DNA of 64,000 nucleotides from Hetaerina americana (lineage: Eukaryota; Arthropoda; Insecta; Odonata; Calopterygidae): assembly GCA_022747635.1 (NCBI GenBank), contig JAKTNV010000063.1:2108001-2172000 (forward strand). Direction: 5' to 3'. Below, one piece after another: positions 11,501 through 20,815 of the stretch (within the stretch, counting starts at the first letter, position 1; each line of letters opens with the position of its first letter). Both the position numbers and the translations under genes were made by a program. The notes under the pieces are model-generated. The model had not been told where the DNA came from and searched no databases. It saw nothing but the letters and a program-made list of their open reading frames with translations.

Positions 11501-11640
11501 AAATTTATGTTGGGTTGATTGGTCCGTATTAAGGTGCACCAAACACTTTCTATGTTATTATTTTCAAATGAAACTTGCCTGCTTTCAAAATGACTTTTAA
11601 CTGCCACGAAAACCCCTCCTCCGGGTCTTGATACAAAGAG
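8516..11640 (-). mobile_element. CR1-like non-LTR retrotransposon, 5'-truncated, coding frame intact
   Basis: The element runs leftward. It ends at 8516-8534 in a short hexanucleotide tail (GATGTA units in the sense direction) after a 3' UTR of about 490 bp that carries the terminal stem-loop (8537-8573). Its single frame encodes endonuclease plus reverse transcriptase. At the right end the frame continues upstream of the first Met (residues RPGGGVFVAVK-like) to about 11,640, where homology to an endonuclease start stops. The copy is therefore truncated within the endonuclease, as is usual for target-primed insertion. The absence of any stop or frameshift in 2.6 kb indicates a recent insertion. 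The CR1/L2-type assignment rests on the RT and C-terminal motifs. Confidence 0.88.
9022..11607 (-). CDS. CR1-like LINE ORF2: endonuclease-reverse transcriptase (N-terminally truncated)
   Basis: This is an 861-residue open frame. It nicks target DNA and copies the element RNA during target-primed reverse transcription. Visible motifs are an APE-type endonuclease with IGGDFN at 71-76 and the late SDH motif at 144-146. The RT has a PSNYRPISL block (441-449), FLDFQKAFDKV with a catalytic Asp (513-523), TSGVPQGSVIGPLLF (569-583), and the active-site box FADD (601-604). A C-terminal region follows with the LVRPHLEYA and VQRRAARFV stretches seen in CR1/jockey-type elements. The ATG at 11607 is internal: the reading frame is open upstream and has lost the first endonuclease residues, including the conserved Asn and Glu, so endonuclease activity is unlikely. 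The reverse transcriptase region looks complete. It lies antisense to the putative fermitin intron. Confidence 0.9.
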   Translation of the reverse strand: MAVKSHFESRQVSFENNNIESVWCTLIRTNQPNINLCSFYRPPDSDLKTLHTLNDQIYNFTRKYNNSINIIGGDFNLPGIDWDNNIVKSGTRDRESCNSMIKLVQRNSLNQAVRMPTRGKNILDLFLTNTPERIISVSTDEGLSDHKAINVHLDIEIKMIVKPKRKIYNYHKADFESFANQLNSSLPEFKTRLSHVNVEETWTEFVNIMQKGIVDFIPIKYVKANRDPRWYNKDVRKALRKQRMLHSRVKRAGVNTSSPENKQLWDTYRSSKVETKTQLRSALLDFKRKLLCEHLDTDPKAFWSYVREVNGSKQTVPCLRDCSNIIHTDSEDKANILNSFFQSVFSNDVATAYLQETIHTPPMEKITVDQQGILKLLNEIKPNKSPGPENIPARVIKHLAPNIAPYLEFIFNKSLTECKVPKIWKTAQITPIFKGGDREDPSNYRPISLTSICCKILEHIIVSSIMRHLDNINFLSDNQHGFRKTRSCETQLGLFTHDLLLSGERGRQVDAIFLDFQKAFDKVPHGKLIHKLKVAGINKGAISWVKDFLSEREQRVVLDGASSDSVRVTSGVPQGSVIGPLLFLIFVNDLNREVKSKIRMFADDTVIYREISGDEDRFILEQDLGCITKWCSNWGLTLNYNKCSVVNFFKRSTGFAYKLAGGDLAVVDTVKYPGVTFTKDLTWGTHIRKVCGQAYKRLGFIRRIVGKSDSKVKERCYHALVRPHLEYACSVWDPSEKGLIREIEKVQRRAARFVKNSYDKTQSVTEMLMDLGWESLAERRFNARLKLLNKFRSACFSTEVSQIIRTPTYIGRLDHAYKIREIDARTSRLKDSFFPRTIRDSNCRVIDSKNSTCHPQRPKNY

Positions 11641-13698
11641 AAACAGCTCTTATTCCACAAATGAAACGAAGGAACAGAAATTTTCGGAAGTTTTTATTCC
11701 CTTAATATCATATCCCTTGATAATTTAAATATTAAGTACACAATGCCTTTTCCGATCCAGAAGGAATCCTTCGGGGCCGGTTTTATTAAAGTTGCGTGTG
11801 TTCGCAGGGTGCTATATAATATTATAAACATTTTGCGTGAAGAAATTGAGAGGGTTCAACTCTTAGGGCGTGTCTCCTGAGGCATCGCCCTGGATCGGGG
11901 GGAGTCTGAGTTCAGTCGCCTCCGCACTCGGGTCGTCAGCGTTGCATTGGCGATGGTGCGCTCCATTCAGTCGTAATCTCACAGCCGCCCCTCGCTCGGG
12001 GGCCTGTCTCTCGCCAGCCGCCTTCCTCCTCCTCTACCCCTTCCTCAAGCCCGGACGGAGGCCCTTGATTGGCTCAATTCCCAGTGCTTTTTAAGACAAT
12101 TATTATGGTCGCGCTTGAGACCATTTGGGATTCTTGTCTGCTGCCATGTTGTTGTTCTGGTAGCGCGCAACTCTGGCAGGACGCAGCCGTTGGTGGACTT
12201 GACTAATCTTATGTCCAACGCACCCTTCCCACTCGAGCCTCGTCTTCAAGATTGATTCGTCTTTTCCTGTTGGAATTGAGTTTGAAAGAATTCCGAAGAT
12301 TTTTTGCTAACTCCTGCGTGAACATAATCTTTTCCTTATATTTCCTTTGGTATGAAACGTTCGAAATTGATTCCGAAGCGGAAATTTTCTCGTCATTGAT
12401 GGGGGTTTGCGAAAATGGCTGTCAAGATTAAAGGAAAATTAAAAGAATCAATCTGGGGTATTCTTTTAAGTTTTTGCTCTCCAATATTTACCAGACGTGA
12501 ATTTAGAAGAATATCAGATCGCTACGGCGCACTTTCTACTTGAATCAATGAGAGGGTTGTTTTTAAGTTGCAATGCAGTCACACCTAAAACCGTGTATTC
12601 GTGGTCTTATTGATAATTGGCCGCGGAACTGTTTTCAGTGCACTTTCAGTGCATGTGTTGGTTTATCGATATTCGAGCGAGTAGCAATTATGAGAAAAAT
12701 GGCATTAGTTATCGCAGTTAACTAAATTTGGTTTATAGAACTTGCAGATTTCCTCCGAAACTAAGGCGGTTGTCTTATAAGAATTACGGGGAGCTGAAGG
12801 GAGGCGTGGCCCCGCCGGTATCACCGGCATCACGGCTCATCTGTCGACGTAATCACGTCATCGCCACAATCACACTTAAATCCCAGGGAATTTGCGAAAT
12901 ATTGCGGGACATTTCCGTGTGTTTCCTGGACACTTGCAAGGCGCGTGGCCAACCGAGAGAAAACAAAAAGCGAGATACCAAGGCATTTACCGCTCATCCC
13001 TCTTGCTGTGCTGCCTGGCACCAAGAGAGGAGGCGATGGGAAGAAAGGCCGGCCGGCCGGTCGGGGATAGCCAAATGCGGCCCACGCCGCATTCCAGTCG
13101 CGAGTTTTCCCACCGAAGCGAACCCCGACGCGGATCTGGCGGGCCGCACACCGAGGGGGGAAGGAGGTCAGGTGCGCCCCCCTCTCTCTCTCCCGGGCTC
13201 GCACTCTCCCGCCCGAGCGCTTAATACACAAACGGGGGGGGGCAAGGGGGATTCCACGGGCGGAGATCCTGCTCCGAGGGCATCATCACTCGCGCATACC
13301 GTCTCGCTAAGTGTTCCACCGCCGCCCGAGGGAGCATTACGCGTGCTCCCCTTTGAGTGAGTGAGGGGAACCGGCCCCGCGTGGCCTTGGCGACGCCTAA
13401 AAAATTCTTCTTCGGAATGCGAACGCCTCGGCAAGGATGGGATGGTGCCCAATACGGGCATCGAACCTCCGAAAGGCGGAGAGAGGAGGGCCGAGGAAGA
13501 GCACTTGGAATGGTATTGGTATAATAATTGATCCTCGCAATGCAACTGTCAACACGGCATCGGGAGATAAACATGAGGTCCCTTCTGGAGGTGAATAGAT
13601 ACAACCAGTCGCGTGGAATTTTCGATGATTTCAATTCTAAACAAAACTATACTATATGCATTTTAAGCAGCGGAAAGCAAACCTAGTTCCGCCCTCCG
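11641..13698. other. Unannotated stretch with GC-rich block
   Basis: The first 1.1 kb is mixed in composition. From about 12,780 to 13,500 the sequence is GC- and CpG-rich, with overlapping open frames in several frames of both strands, which is what composition alone gives. A run of nine G lies at 13,234-13,242. No protein family, repeat family or RNA was recognised. Confidence 0.4.
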
Positions 13699-13749
13699 TC
13701 TCGGCGGACCTCTCCGTCGCCAGATCCGCGACGGAGAGGTCCGCCGAGA
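13699..13749. repeat. Perfect palindrome, 22-bp arms, 7-bp loop
   Basis: The arms 13,699-13,720 and 13,728-13,749 are exact reverse complements (arm TCTCGGCGGACC then TCTCCGTCGC). No repeat family was recognised in it. Confidence 0.95.
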
Positions 13750-13803
13750 GCAGGTCGGCAGGGTTTTTATGTCGTGACCTCCAGGCATGTGTACGAGTGT
13801 GTG

Positions 13804-13807
<4 letters not shown>

Positions 13808-13845
<38 letters not shown>
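13808..13845. repeat. (TA)n microsatellite
   Basis: Nineteen uninterrupted TA units, directly abutting a SINE copy. Confidence 0.97.
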
Positions 13846-13848
<3 letters not shown>

Positions 13849-14035
13849 ATCAACCCGAAGGTCGGTTTGGTAGTTGATGGTAGAGTTCACCCAGTTAAGC
13901 CCTATGCCCCCCTACGGTGTGAAATTCACACCGTAGGGGCGGCAGTTCCTTTCCCAGTGCCGGTTATGGTTCCCCAGGAAGATCTGGTACCCGAAAATCA
14001 CATAGCTTAGGTGGAGCTGCAGGTGTCCAGAGACT

Positions 14036-14037
<2 letters not shown>
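13846..14037 (-). mobile_element. SINE family 1 copy (tRNA head missing)
   Basis: This is closely related to the copy at 33,625-33,893. Shared blocks include CAACCCGAAGGTCGGTTTGG-like sequence, GTGTGAAATTCACAC, CCGGTTATGGTT and GGTACCCGAAAA. By comparison with that copy the tRNA-like head would lie to the right, so the element is on the minus strand and stops before the head. It sits between two (TA)n tracts. In this copy the central GTGTGAAATTCACAC forms a longer perfect palindrome (13,909-13,939, 15-bp arms). Confidence 0.75.
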
Positions 14038-14101
<64 letters not shown>

Positions 14102-14118
14102 TATATATATATATACAC
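14038..14118. repeat. (TA)n microsatellite
   Basis: A long TA tract with minor interruptions (TTTATTA near 14,098), abutting the other end of the SINE copy. Confidence 0.97.
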
Positions 14119-14275
14119 ACAAAAAAGAAGAGAAACTACTCGCTAGTTTTCGAATTTTCGGTGATCCAAGGAGGATACCTTTCTGAAGGAGGAGAAGGAT
14201 GGAACTTATGTCTTTGTCCGTTAGTGCTAACTTCATATACATTATTATTCACATCAGTGAGACCTTCACATAAGT

Positions 14276-14362
14276 GTTATATTTATGTATACACATATAT
14301 ATGCATATATATAATATATTTATCTATATATATGTATATGTATATATATACATATACATACA
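14276..14362. repeat. Cryptic TA-rich simple sequence
   Basis: Degenerate TA/TG/CA-rich sequence; probably a decayed microsatellite. It gives spurious Tyr-Ile-rich open frames. Confidence 0.85.
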
Positions 14363-14716
14363 TTCGTCAAGTCGGTATACATACACGAGTCAACTCCCAA
14401 GTGTAATTGGCTCTGAGGAATGCACCTTCACATGGACACCAAGTTCGACAAGTCAAACGGAATTTTGGAACGAACGGGGTACCGATGAATAGAAAACACA
14501 ACAGGGTCTAAGAAGATTCACGCTTCTAGCGAGCAGGAGACATATTTACGTAACGGAAAGAGAAAATAGAACCTGGGCGGTTCTTGGCAGGTCAGAAGAC
14601 GAAACAAAAGTAGTGAAAACGGCAGGAAATAAAAAAACGCTAGAAAAGAGAGGAGAGAGAGAGAGAGCCTCGCCTCCGATTGGCTGGCCCGCTGGAGTTG
14701 GGGAGGGGGAAGGGAC

Positions 14717-15001
14717 GTGGTGCACGAATTAAAGAAATACCCTAATCATGACGTGAAGGGCGACAGATCAACATGTCAATATGCGGGATGCGATTCCAAC
14801 GCGAAGGAACAACTTCAGGCTGATTGCAATACTGAGTTCCTCCAGAAACTGGCCCCAAAGAGAGAGAATGTTGAGCAAGATTTGAGCCGTGCTCAAACGA
14901 AGTACCAAAGGGCGCGGTGGTCAAGTGAAATGGCGATTAAGGCCCGTGAACAGGCCATGGAAGAAAAGGAGAAGCATTGGAAAGAACGGTATTATAATTA
15001 A
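14717..15001 (+). CDS. Hypothetical protein fragment with a C-terminal coiled-coil-like segment
   Basis: This is a 94-codon frame of unknown function. The first half contains two Cys residues. The second half (about residues 45-94) is strongly charged and alternates Glu/Lys/Arg with Ala/Gln, ending in KEKHWKERYYN, which suggests an alpha-helical or coiled-coil tail. Such tails occur in Myb/SANT-like transposon-associated proteins, but no such domain is visible here, so this is only a resemblance. AT-rich sequence with AATAAAG follows 50 bp downstream (about 15,052). It may be the 3' exon or remnant of a transposon gene, or a chance frame. Confidence 0.22.
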   Translation: MVHELKKYPNHDVKGDRSTCQYAGCDSNAKEQLQADCNTEFLQKLAPKRENVEQDLSRAQTKYQRARWSSEMAIKAREQAMEEKEKHWKERYYN

Positions 15002-16744
15002 ATGTTAGTTAATTAGAAATATCGTTAATTAGAAATATCCCGATTGATTTTAATAAAGAAATATTAGAAAATGAAGTCATTTGCACTTTCACTTTTCTGA
15101 TGGAAGTAGGACGATTAGAATTTAAAGAAAGACACCACTTGGGTGTGTAGTAGTGATGGACATCCTATAAGACTTGAAATCAATCTAGTCTCTTATTCTC
15201 TCCTACACTGGGGGGGGGGTGTCCCTTGTAAAGTTTCTCTTTGGATCTTATGGAAGATTTCTTGAAAAACCTATGTGCATCTCATGATTTTACGACAGTC
15301 TATCTAAACTCTATCTACGCATTCTCCCATTGGGCCACTGAGGTTTTTAATGGCGCGAAGTTAAGGCGTGACGCGGGGGTTCACCGCGACATTGGCTTCT
15401 GAAACCACAAGTTAGCCTTCAAAGGGAATGGAGCGAAAGGAGTAACACGATCCTGCTTTTTTCTCTTCCAGCGTTTGAACTCTTTGCCGGAACGATGACG
15501 AATTCAGTTAACCCAAATTCATCGCAATGAAAATTTCTGGGCTAAGCTTTCAGGCCAGGAACTCGCGGACCGTAGCGAGGCTTCATCTTTTCCAAATTCA
15601 CCAACACTCGAGCTTACGGCAGCGGAAAGTAGCCGAAAGGGACATCATCCCAAGGCCGAGAATCCAATAGAAAATATGACATTTCCGGTTAGATTTTCCA
15701 AATCGAAGGGATGGAGGGAGCGTAGAGAAATTAAGCGATGAAGGGAGTAGTTTTTCAAGTTCAGGCTGGAATTTATTCATCGGCGTTTCGAAAAATAAAT
15801 CATTGCTCATGTTTATGCCAACGTGGTAAATCATGAATTTGCACGCATATGAGACAGAAGGGTGGATCGAAGGGGTTAGGAGACAGATATCAAAAAAGTG
15901 ATCAGCATCACTGGACGTCATGTGCTTTGTAATTATTGATATTTGTAATATTGATTGATATATTAGATAATATAGTTGCCATTCAGTATTTGTAATTTTT
16001 TCACTTTTCTGGTGCATTTTCATTCTATTTTTTCTAAGGAAAGCTTTCTGTCCTGATTGGCACATACTTGTATTTTCACTCCTTCGGGTATGTAGGTCGG
16101 CGTCATTCTAAAATTGCGTCATTTCGAGGCGCTGTTTCTAGGTTGCAACTTGTCGACAAATGCCAATTACTTCCTAAACCATTACATTGTTTGTTTATGG
16201 AAAAAAACCAAAGGTGCGTCCGCTCTTTTCTTATGTTTCAACGCGTGTTCTCAAATCGCCGTCCGTAGCCTGCGTCATCTCCGATAGGAACTGCCCGTGA
16301 AGTCAGGTCGCTGTGTACGACACGGTTTCCTACCTATTTCCGATCAATACGCGAAGAACTTCGCGTGATTGATGACGGACGACGAAATGAGATCCTCCTC
16401 AAGGCGGCGAGCGAACAACCAACCTTTCGTCACTTATCAACATGTGTCGCTCCGAAAACGGCGCCCTCCATCGTCGCGGAAGCCGAGGGAACGGGAGGCA
16501 CTCGCGTTTTGTTTTATGGGTGCACTCGGAATGGAGCCGAAAGGCTTCGGGAAGGATTGCTATGGAAAAGTCAAATAAATTCCCCCTTAGAGTGTGTGGA
16601 ACGATCCTGGGCGCTCTCCCTGCAGAGGGCGCATTAAGCATCGTGTTTGGTTGCCGACACTGCGCTATATTTCAGGATCTGAAGAGTCGGCTGGAGATGA
16701 GAGCAGGAAAAAACAGACGTGAATGCATGCATACATTTATGTGT
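15002..16744. other. Unannotated stretch
   Basis: No gene or repeat family was recognised. A run of ten G lies at 15,210-15,219. An imperfect 14-bp inverted repeat (TCAATACGCGAAG / CTTCGCGTGATTGA) is centred near 16,358. Confidence 0.4.
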
Positions 16745-16745
16745 G

Positions 16746-16746
<1 letters not shown>

Positions 16747-16775
<29 letters not shown>
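16747..16775. repeat. (TA)n microsatellite
   Basis: TA tract followed by T9, immediately left of the RTE 3' end. Confidence 0.95.
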
Positions 16776-16784
<9 letters not shown>

Positions 16785-16882
16785 TAAGGTAATCTACCGG
16801 TTAAGGTAGGTTTTCGGATGGACACAACTACCAAACAAATATTTTATTACTCCTAACAAAACACAAAATCCATCATCCTACT

Positions 16883-18967
16883 CTATATCAGGTCCCTCTT
16901 CATCTCTGAGTACTTTCTTCCTCCCTTCATCCCGTCCAACATCCCTATCCTGTTCCTTCCCTTTCCTCTTTTGCCCAACATTCTACCCTCTATCACAGTC
17001 TTCAACATCCCACTGTCGGTCAACACCCCCTTCATCCACTTTTCCTGCCTCCATAGGATTGCTCCCAACAAACCCCTCTCTTCGCCCACCATACCAAGTA
17101 CTTCCTCATTTGTTTTCTTCTCTGTCCATTTCACCTTCTCCATTCTTCTCCACACCCACATTTCAAAAGCCTCCAGTCTACGTCTATCCTCCTGCTTCAA
17201 TGACCACGTTTCCGCGCCGTACATAGCTACGCTCCATATCAAAGTTTTTACGAGTCTTTTCTTAACATCCTTACTCAGAGTCCCCGTCATCAACTCCCTC
17301 CTCCTTGTGAAAGCCTCTTTGCCTAGCGCAATTCTTCTCCTTACGTCCCTACTACTTTGACCGTGTTGGTCCAAAACACTACCGAGATACGTAAACTGTT
17401 CTACCTGCTCTAGTTTTTGCCCTCCTATTTTAATGCTAAGCTTGGCCTTTTTCTTTCTGGAAAATCGCATGACCTTTGTTTTCTTAATATTGATTCTCAT
17501 CCCATAGCTGTCGCACTGAATTTCCAATTCACTAAGCAATGCTTGCAGCCCCTTGGCTGACTGACAAACTAAAGCTTGGTCATCAGCAAACCTAACTGAT
17601 TTTACGAATTCCCCGCCCACTTTCATTCCTACCTCGAGTTCTTCCCATGCCTCTTTGATCATTTCTTCTGCGTACAGGTTGAACAGCAACGGTGATAATG
17701 GGCAACCCTGCCTTACACCCCTTCCTAACACTGCCCATCCTGACTCCCCGTTTCCCACCCGCACCTGAGCAGTCTGAGACATGTACAGGTTGCGGATTAG
17801 CCTCCTTTCCCTCTCATCTATTCCTATTTTCTGCAATATACTCATTAGTTTTTCCCAATTCACTCTATCAAACGCTTTTTCGAAATCTACGAAACAGGCA
17901 AATACCTCCTGGTTGTGTTCTATATTCCTCTCGATTAATAATCTCATTACTGCAATGGCATCACGCGTACCTCTCCCCTTCCTAAACCCATACTGATCAT
18001 CCCTTAAGTAATCATTTGCCCTACTCTCTATCCTTTTGTTTATGATCCTGAGAACAACTTTAGCTGCGTGGGATATCAAACTAATTGTCCTATAGTCCTC
18101 ACATGACGTGGCCTTTACCTTTTTCGGAATAGGAACTAAAACTGATCTCACAAAGTCTTCCGGCCAGATTCCCTCCTCATAAATACTACGGATCAGCCCA
18201 TATAGCCTCTTCCTCCCACATTTTCCGAAGCATTTTAAAAGTTCCACGGGGATGTTATCTACCCCCACGGCCTTATTTAGTTTCATCTCCCTTAATGCCC
18301 TTTCTATCTCATTGTCTAGTATGCCTGGACCTAAGCTATCCTCCTCTACGTCATATTCTTTTTCAATACCTAACTTTGTTGGTCTGAGTTCTTTACCATA
18401 CAGTTCTTCTATATACTCCTTCCATCTCTCTTGGATCTTTCCTGCGTCAACTATTACCTTACCCGCCTTATCTCTAACTGTTAGCATAGCTCTTCCTTTC
18501 TTACTTCCCGATAACGATTTAACTTTGCTGTACAGCGCACCGATTTCACCCTTCCTCTGCAGACTTTCCATATCCTCGCACTGCATCTTCCACCATGCGT
18601 CTTTTGCCTTATTTGTTGCCCGCCTCAATTTATTGTTCAATTCTTTGTACTTCATTTTGCCTAATTCTGTATTTATATTCTTCCATTTTCGCCGCTCATC
18701 CATCTTTGTAATCATCTCATCCGTGATCCATGGTTTCCTAGTCCTTTTAGCGTTAACGGTTCCAATAGTGTCTTTTGCGGCTTTAGACAACCCTTTCTTG
18801 ATCATTTCCCATTTTTCTTCGATAGTACTAAGCCCTTTACCATCCTCCATGATTTTCTCTACCGCCTGTTTGTATTCCTTCCTTTTCAACCTATTTAATG
18901 CTTCTACATTCCATTTTCTAACTCGCCGCCCCTGCCTTATCTTCTTGAAACGTACGCTACATTTCAT
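16883..18967 (-). pseudogene. RTE reverse transcriptase region
   Basis: 694 codons without a stop. It contains the linker after the endonuclease, then the RT with ISLISHAAKVV (295-305), GFRKGRGTRDA (327-337), VDFEKAFDRV (360-369), GVRQGCPLSP (417-426) and the catalytic FADD (460-463). The C-terminal part has the RTE-typical AMYGAETWSL and RKKTKVMRFS-like stretches. The Met at 18,967 is not a natural start: the frame is separated from the upstream endonuclease by a single TGA (18,986-18,988), so this is the RT half of a once continuous polyprotein. The element is counted as a pseudogene because of the two lesions, although the RT itself looks intact. Confidence 0.85.
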
Positions 18968-18985
18968 AACAACTAAATTGTGGTC

Positions 18986-19857
18986 TCAGTCCGCATCCGC
19001 TCCTGGGAAGCCGTGGGAATTTATCACACTGTTCCTAAACCTGTGTTTAACCAGGATATAATCTAGCTGATATCTTCCTGAGTCACCTGGCATTTTCCAT
19101 GTATACCTGCGTCTTTTGTGGTGTCTAAACCAAGTGTTGGTGATGACTAACCCCTGTCTCCTGCAGAACTCAACTGCTTTCTCCCCGCGGTGATTCCTCG
19201 TGCCTAAACCGTAGTCCCCCACCTCATCACCATCTCTTCCTTCGCCTACCGTCGCATTCCAATCCCCCATCACTATCAAATGTTTCCCTGCATGAACACA
19301 CGCGATCATGTCCTCTAACTGATCGTATATCCTATCGACCTCTTCTTCCTTATGGTTGCTCGGTGGCATGTAACCTGAATAATAACTAAGTTCGTCGGTT
19401 CTGCTTTTATCTCCACTAGTAGTATTCTATCCGTTACCTGCTCTATGTTGACTACGCTTCTTCCTACCTCTTCATTTAATACTATGGCAACCCCTCGTTG
19501 GCTCTCGTCCCCGCCGCTGTATATTATTCTATACTCATCACTCCAGTAATCCCCGCTATCTTTCCATCTCACCTCGCATAGACCTAAAATATCTATATTT
19601 CCCCTTTCCATCTCTCGCTTAACATTCTCCAATTTCCCTGTCCTCATCATTGTCCTAACATTCCACGTTCCTATTCTAACTAATTTGGTCTTCTTCTCCT
19701 GCGTCTTCTGTCCTGCTGCTGCTGGTTTTCCCTTGCAAGGGTTTCGTGGGATGACGACCGCGGAAGCCTTGCCTCCCCCGCTGCCGGGCACGACACACGG
19801 CCGATTGGGCCGAGCCCCGTGGTTGCCAGGACTCAAAATATCTCTATTGTCCATCAT
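18986..19857 (-). pseudogene. RTE endonuclease region, frameshifted
   Basis: This spans two overlapping open frames, 19,315-19,857 and 18,986-19,369. The first gives the apurinic-type endonuclease start RIGTWNVRTMMRTGKLEN with the catalytic LCEVRW motif. The second gives VMGDWNATVG and YQLDYILVKHRF. Homology passes from one frame to the other near 19,371, consistent with loss of one base. The family is the RTE endonuclease often auto-annotated as craniofacial development protein 2. The Pro/Gly-rich N-terminus (about residues 1-55) is the variable leader of this family. Confidence 0.85.
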
Positions 19858-19905
19858 ATTTTTCTAGGGAATGATAATTGAGGTGGTTTCCCGTTGCCTT
19901 CCTCA

Positions 19906-19906
<1 letters not shown>

Positions 19907-19947
<41 letters not shown>
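19907..19947. repeat. (TA)n microsatellite
   Basis: About twenty TA units, abutting the 5' end of the RTE element. Confidence 0.97.
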
Positions 19948-19955
<8 letters not shown>

Positions 19956-20008
19956 CTCAGATGTAGATTTTTAAAACATAGAAACAAAGAAAGGACCCTC
20001 ACTTATAT

Positions 20009-20039
20009 AGTATTGACGTTTCAGCGGCTCGACCGTCGT

Positions 20040-20080
<41 letters not shown>

Positions 20081-20115
20081 GATGACGACGGTCGAGCCGC
20101 TGAAACGTCAATACT
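20009..20115. repeat. Perfect palindrome with 36-bp arms and a (TA)n centre
   Basis: The arms 20,009-20,044 and 20,080-20,115 are exact reverse complements. Each contains TCGAGCCGCTGAAACGTCAA or its complement. The loop is a 35-bp TA tract, itself nearly self-complementary. A second long (TA)n follows 4 bp later. Confidence 0.97.
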
Positions 20116-20116
20116 T

Positions 20117-20118
<2 letters not shown>

Positions 20119-20175
<57 letters not shown>
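20119..20175. repeat. (TA)n microsatellite
   Basis: About 28 TA units. Confidence 0.97.
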
Positions 20176-20179
<4 letters not shown>

Positions 20180-20474
20180 GTGTGCGTGCATATTTTTTCC
20201 GTCGCCTTCTTCTGTCCCTCCTCCCCCAGCGCGTCGTCTGCTGTGGCGGAAGTTTTTTTTTTAATATTCTAGTGACGTAAGTGAGAGAGGGTGGGCAGAC
20301 ACCAGTGGCTTCGGGGAATACGTCCGGTTGTCCCTGGGGATGAACTACCAAGGCTCATAAATGCACACCACTATCTACGCTACACTTTGTATGGCGAAGA
20401 ATATGATACCCTGTCTAAATTATTCTTTTTTTCTGTTTTGTACTCCCACATCACGCCTTGGAATGACTGTACGA

Positions 20475-20520
20475 CCACACGAACTCGATCCCTGTACTTA
20501 CAGGGATCGAGTTCGTGTGG
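20475..20520. repeat. Perfect palindrome, 22-bp arms, 2-bp loop
   Basis: The arms 20,475-20,496 and 20,499-20,520 are exact reverse complements separated by CT. The palindrome lies just before a SINE family 2 copy. Confidence 0.97.
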
Positions 20521-20544
20521 AGTGGATAATGCGCCGGCTTCTCA

Positions 20545-20815
20545 CCTCGACGGGCACCCCGATCCCTACTGCTAGGGCCGCAACGCAGGGAGCACTTCGC
20601 GTCCTATCCCTCCACAAGGCACGCTTAGTTGGAGCATCCGTCGGATGGGACGTCGGGAAGGGTGGACCCCTAGGCGCACTTCGTTAAACGTGGGCCGCCG
20701 TGTTTCGCTCGTCCCTTCCTCCATTTCCTGTATATCCTACCTGCTACCAAACTACCCACTTATCCCCAAGTGACCTGAGCTATCTCTCGTCTCCCCTATT
20801 AAACGCGCTAATGTT
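20545..20815 (+). mobile_element. SINE family 2, divergent copy
   Basis: It shares with the three other copies the blocks CCCGATCCCTACT, GGAGCACTT, CATCCGTCGGATGGGACGT, GGACCCCTAGGCGC, and a 3' block resembling GACCTGAGCTATC...CGTCTCCCCT. The tRNA-like head differs or is replaced. It is probably a separate subfamily, or older. Confidence 0.6.

Larger units (their letters stand above)
16784..19905 (-). mobile_element. RTE/BovB-like non-LTR retrotransposon, nearly full length, two lesions
   Basis: About 3.1 kb, running leftward. The right end carries a 5' segment that reads GGAAGGCAACGGGAAACCACC in the sense direction (ends about 19,905), then the endonuclease and RT. The left end is a short 3' UTR (16,784-16,882) with the block GGTAATCTACCGGTTAAGGTAGG seen in all four RTE copies of the window. 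The coding region is split into three frames by only two lesions: a one-base frameshift near 19,371 in the endonuclease and a TGA at 18,986-18,988 between endonuclease and RT. Both ends are bounded by (TA)n tracts. Clade assignment is from the RT motifs (VDFEKAFDRV, GVRQGCPLSP, FADDQALV) and short 3' UTR. Confidence 0.88.

Noticed and set aside
12728..13634. Several overlapping 110-210-codon frames on both strands
   Set aside because: GC-rich composition gives open frames in all registers; no domain, no splice pattern and no homology recognised.
13663..14492. Tyr-Ile repeat 'proteins' here and at 20.1, 28.5, 37.8 and 44.1 kb
   Set aside because: Translations of (TA)n microsatellites.
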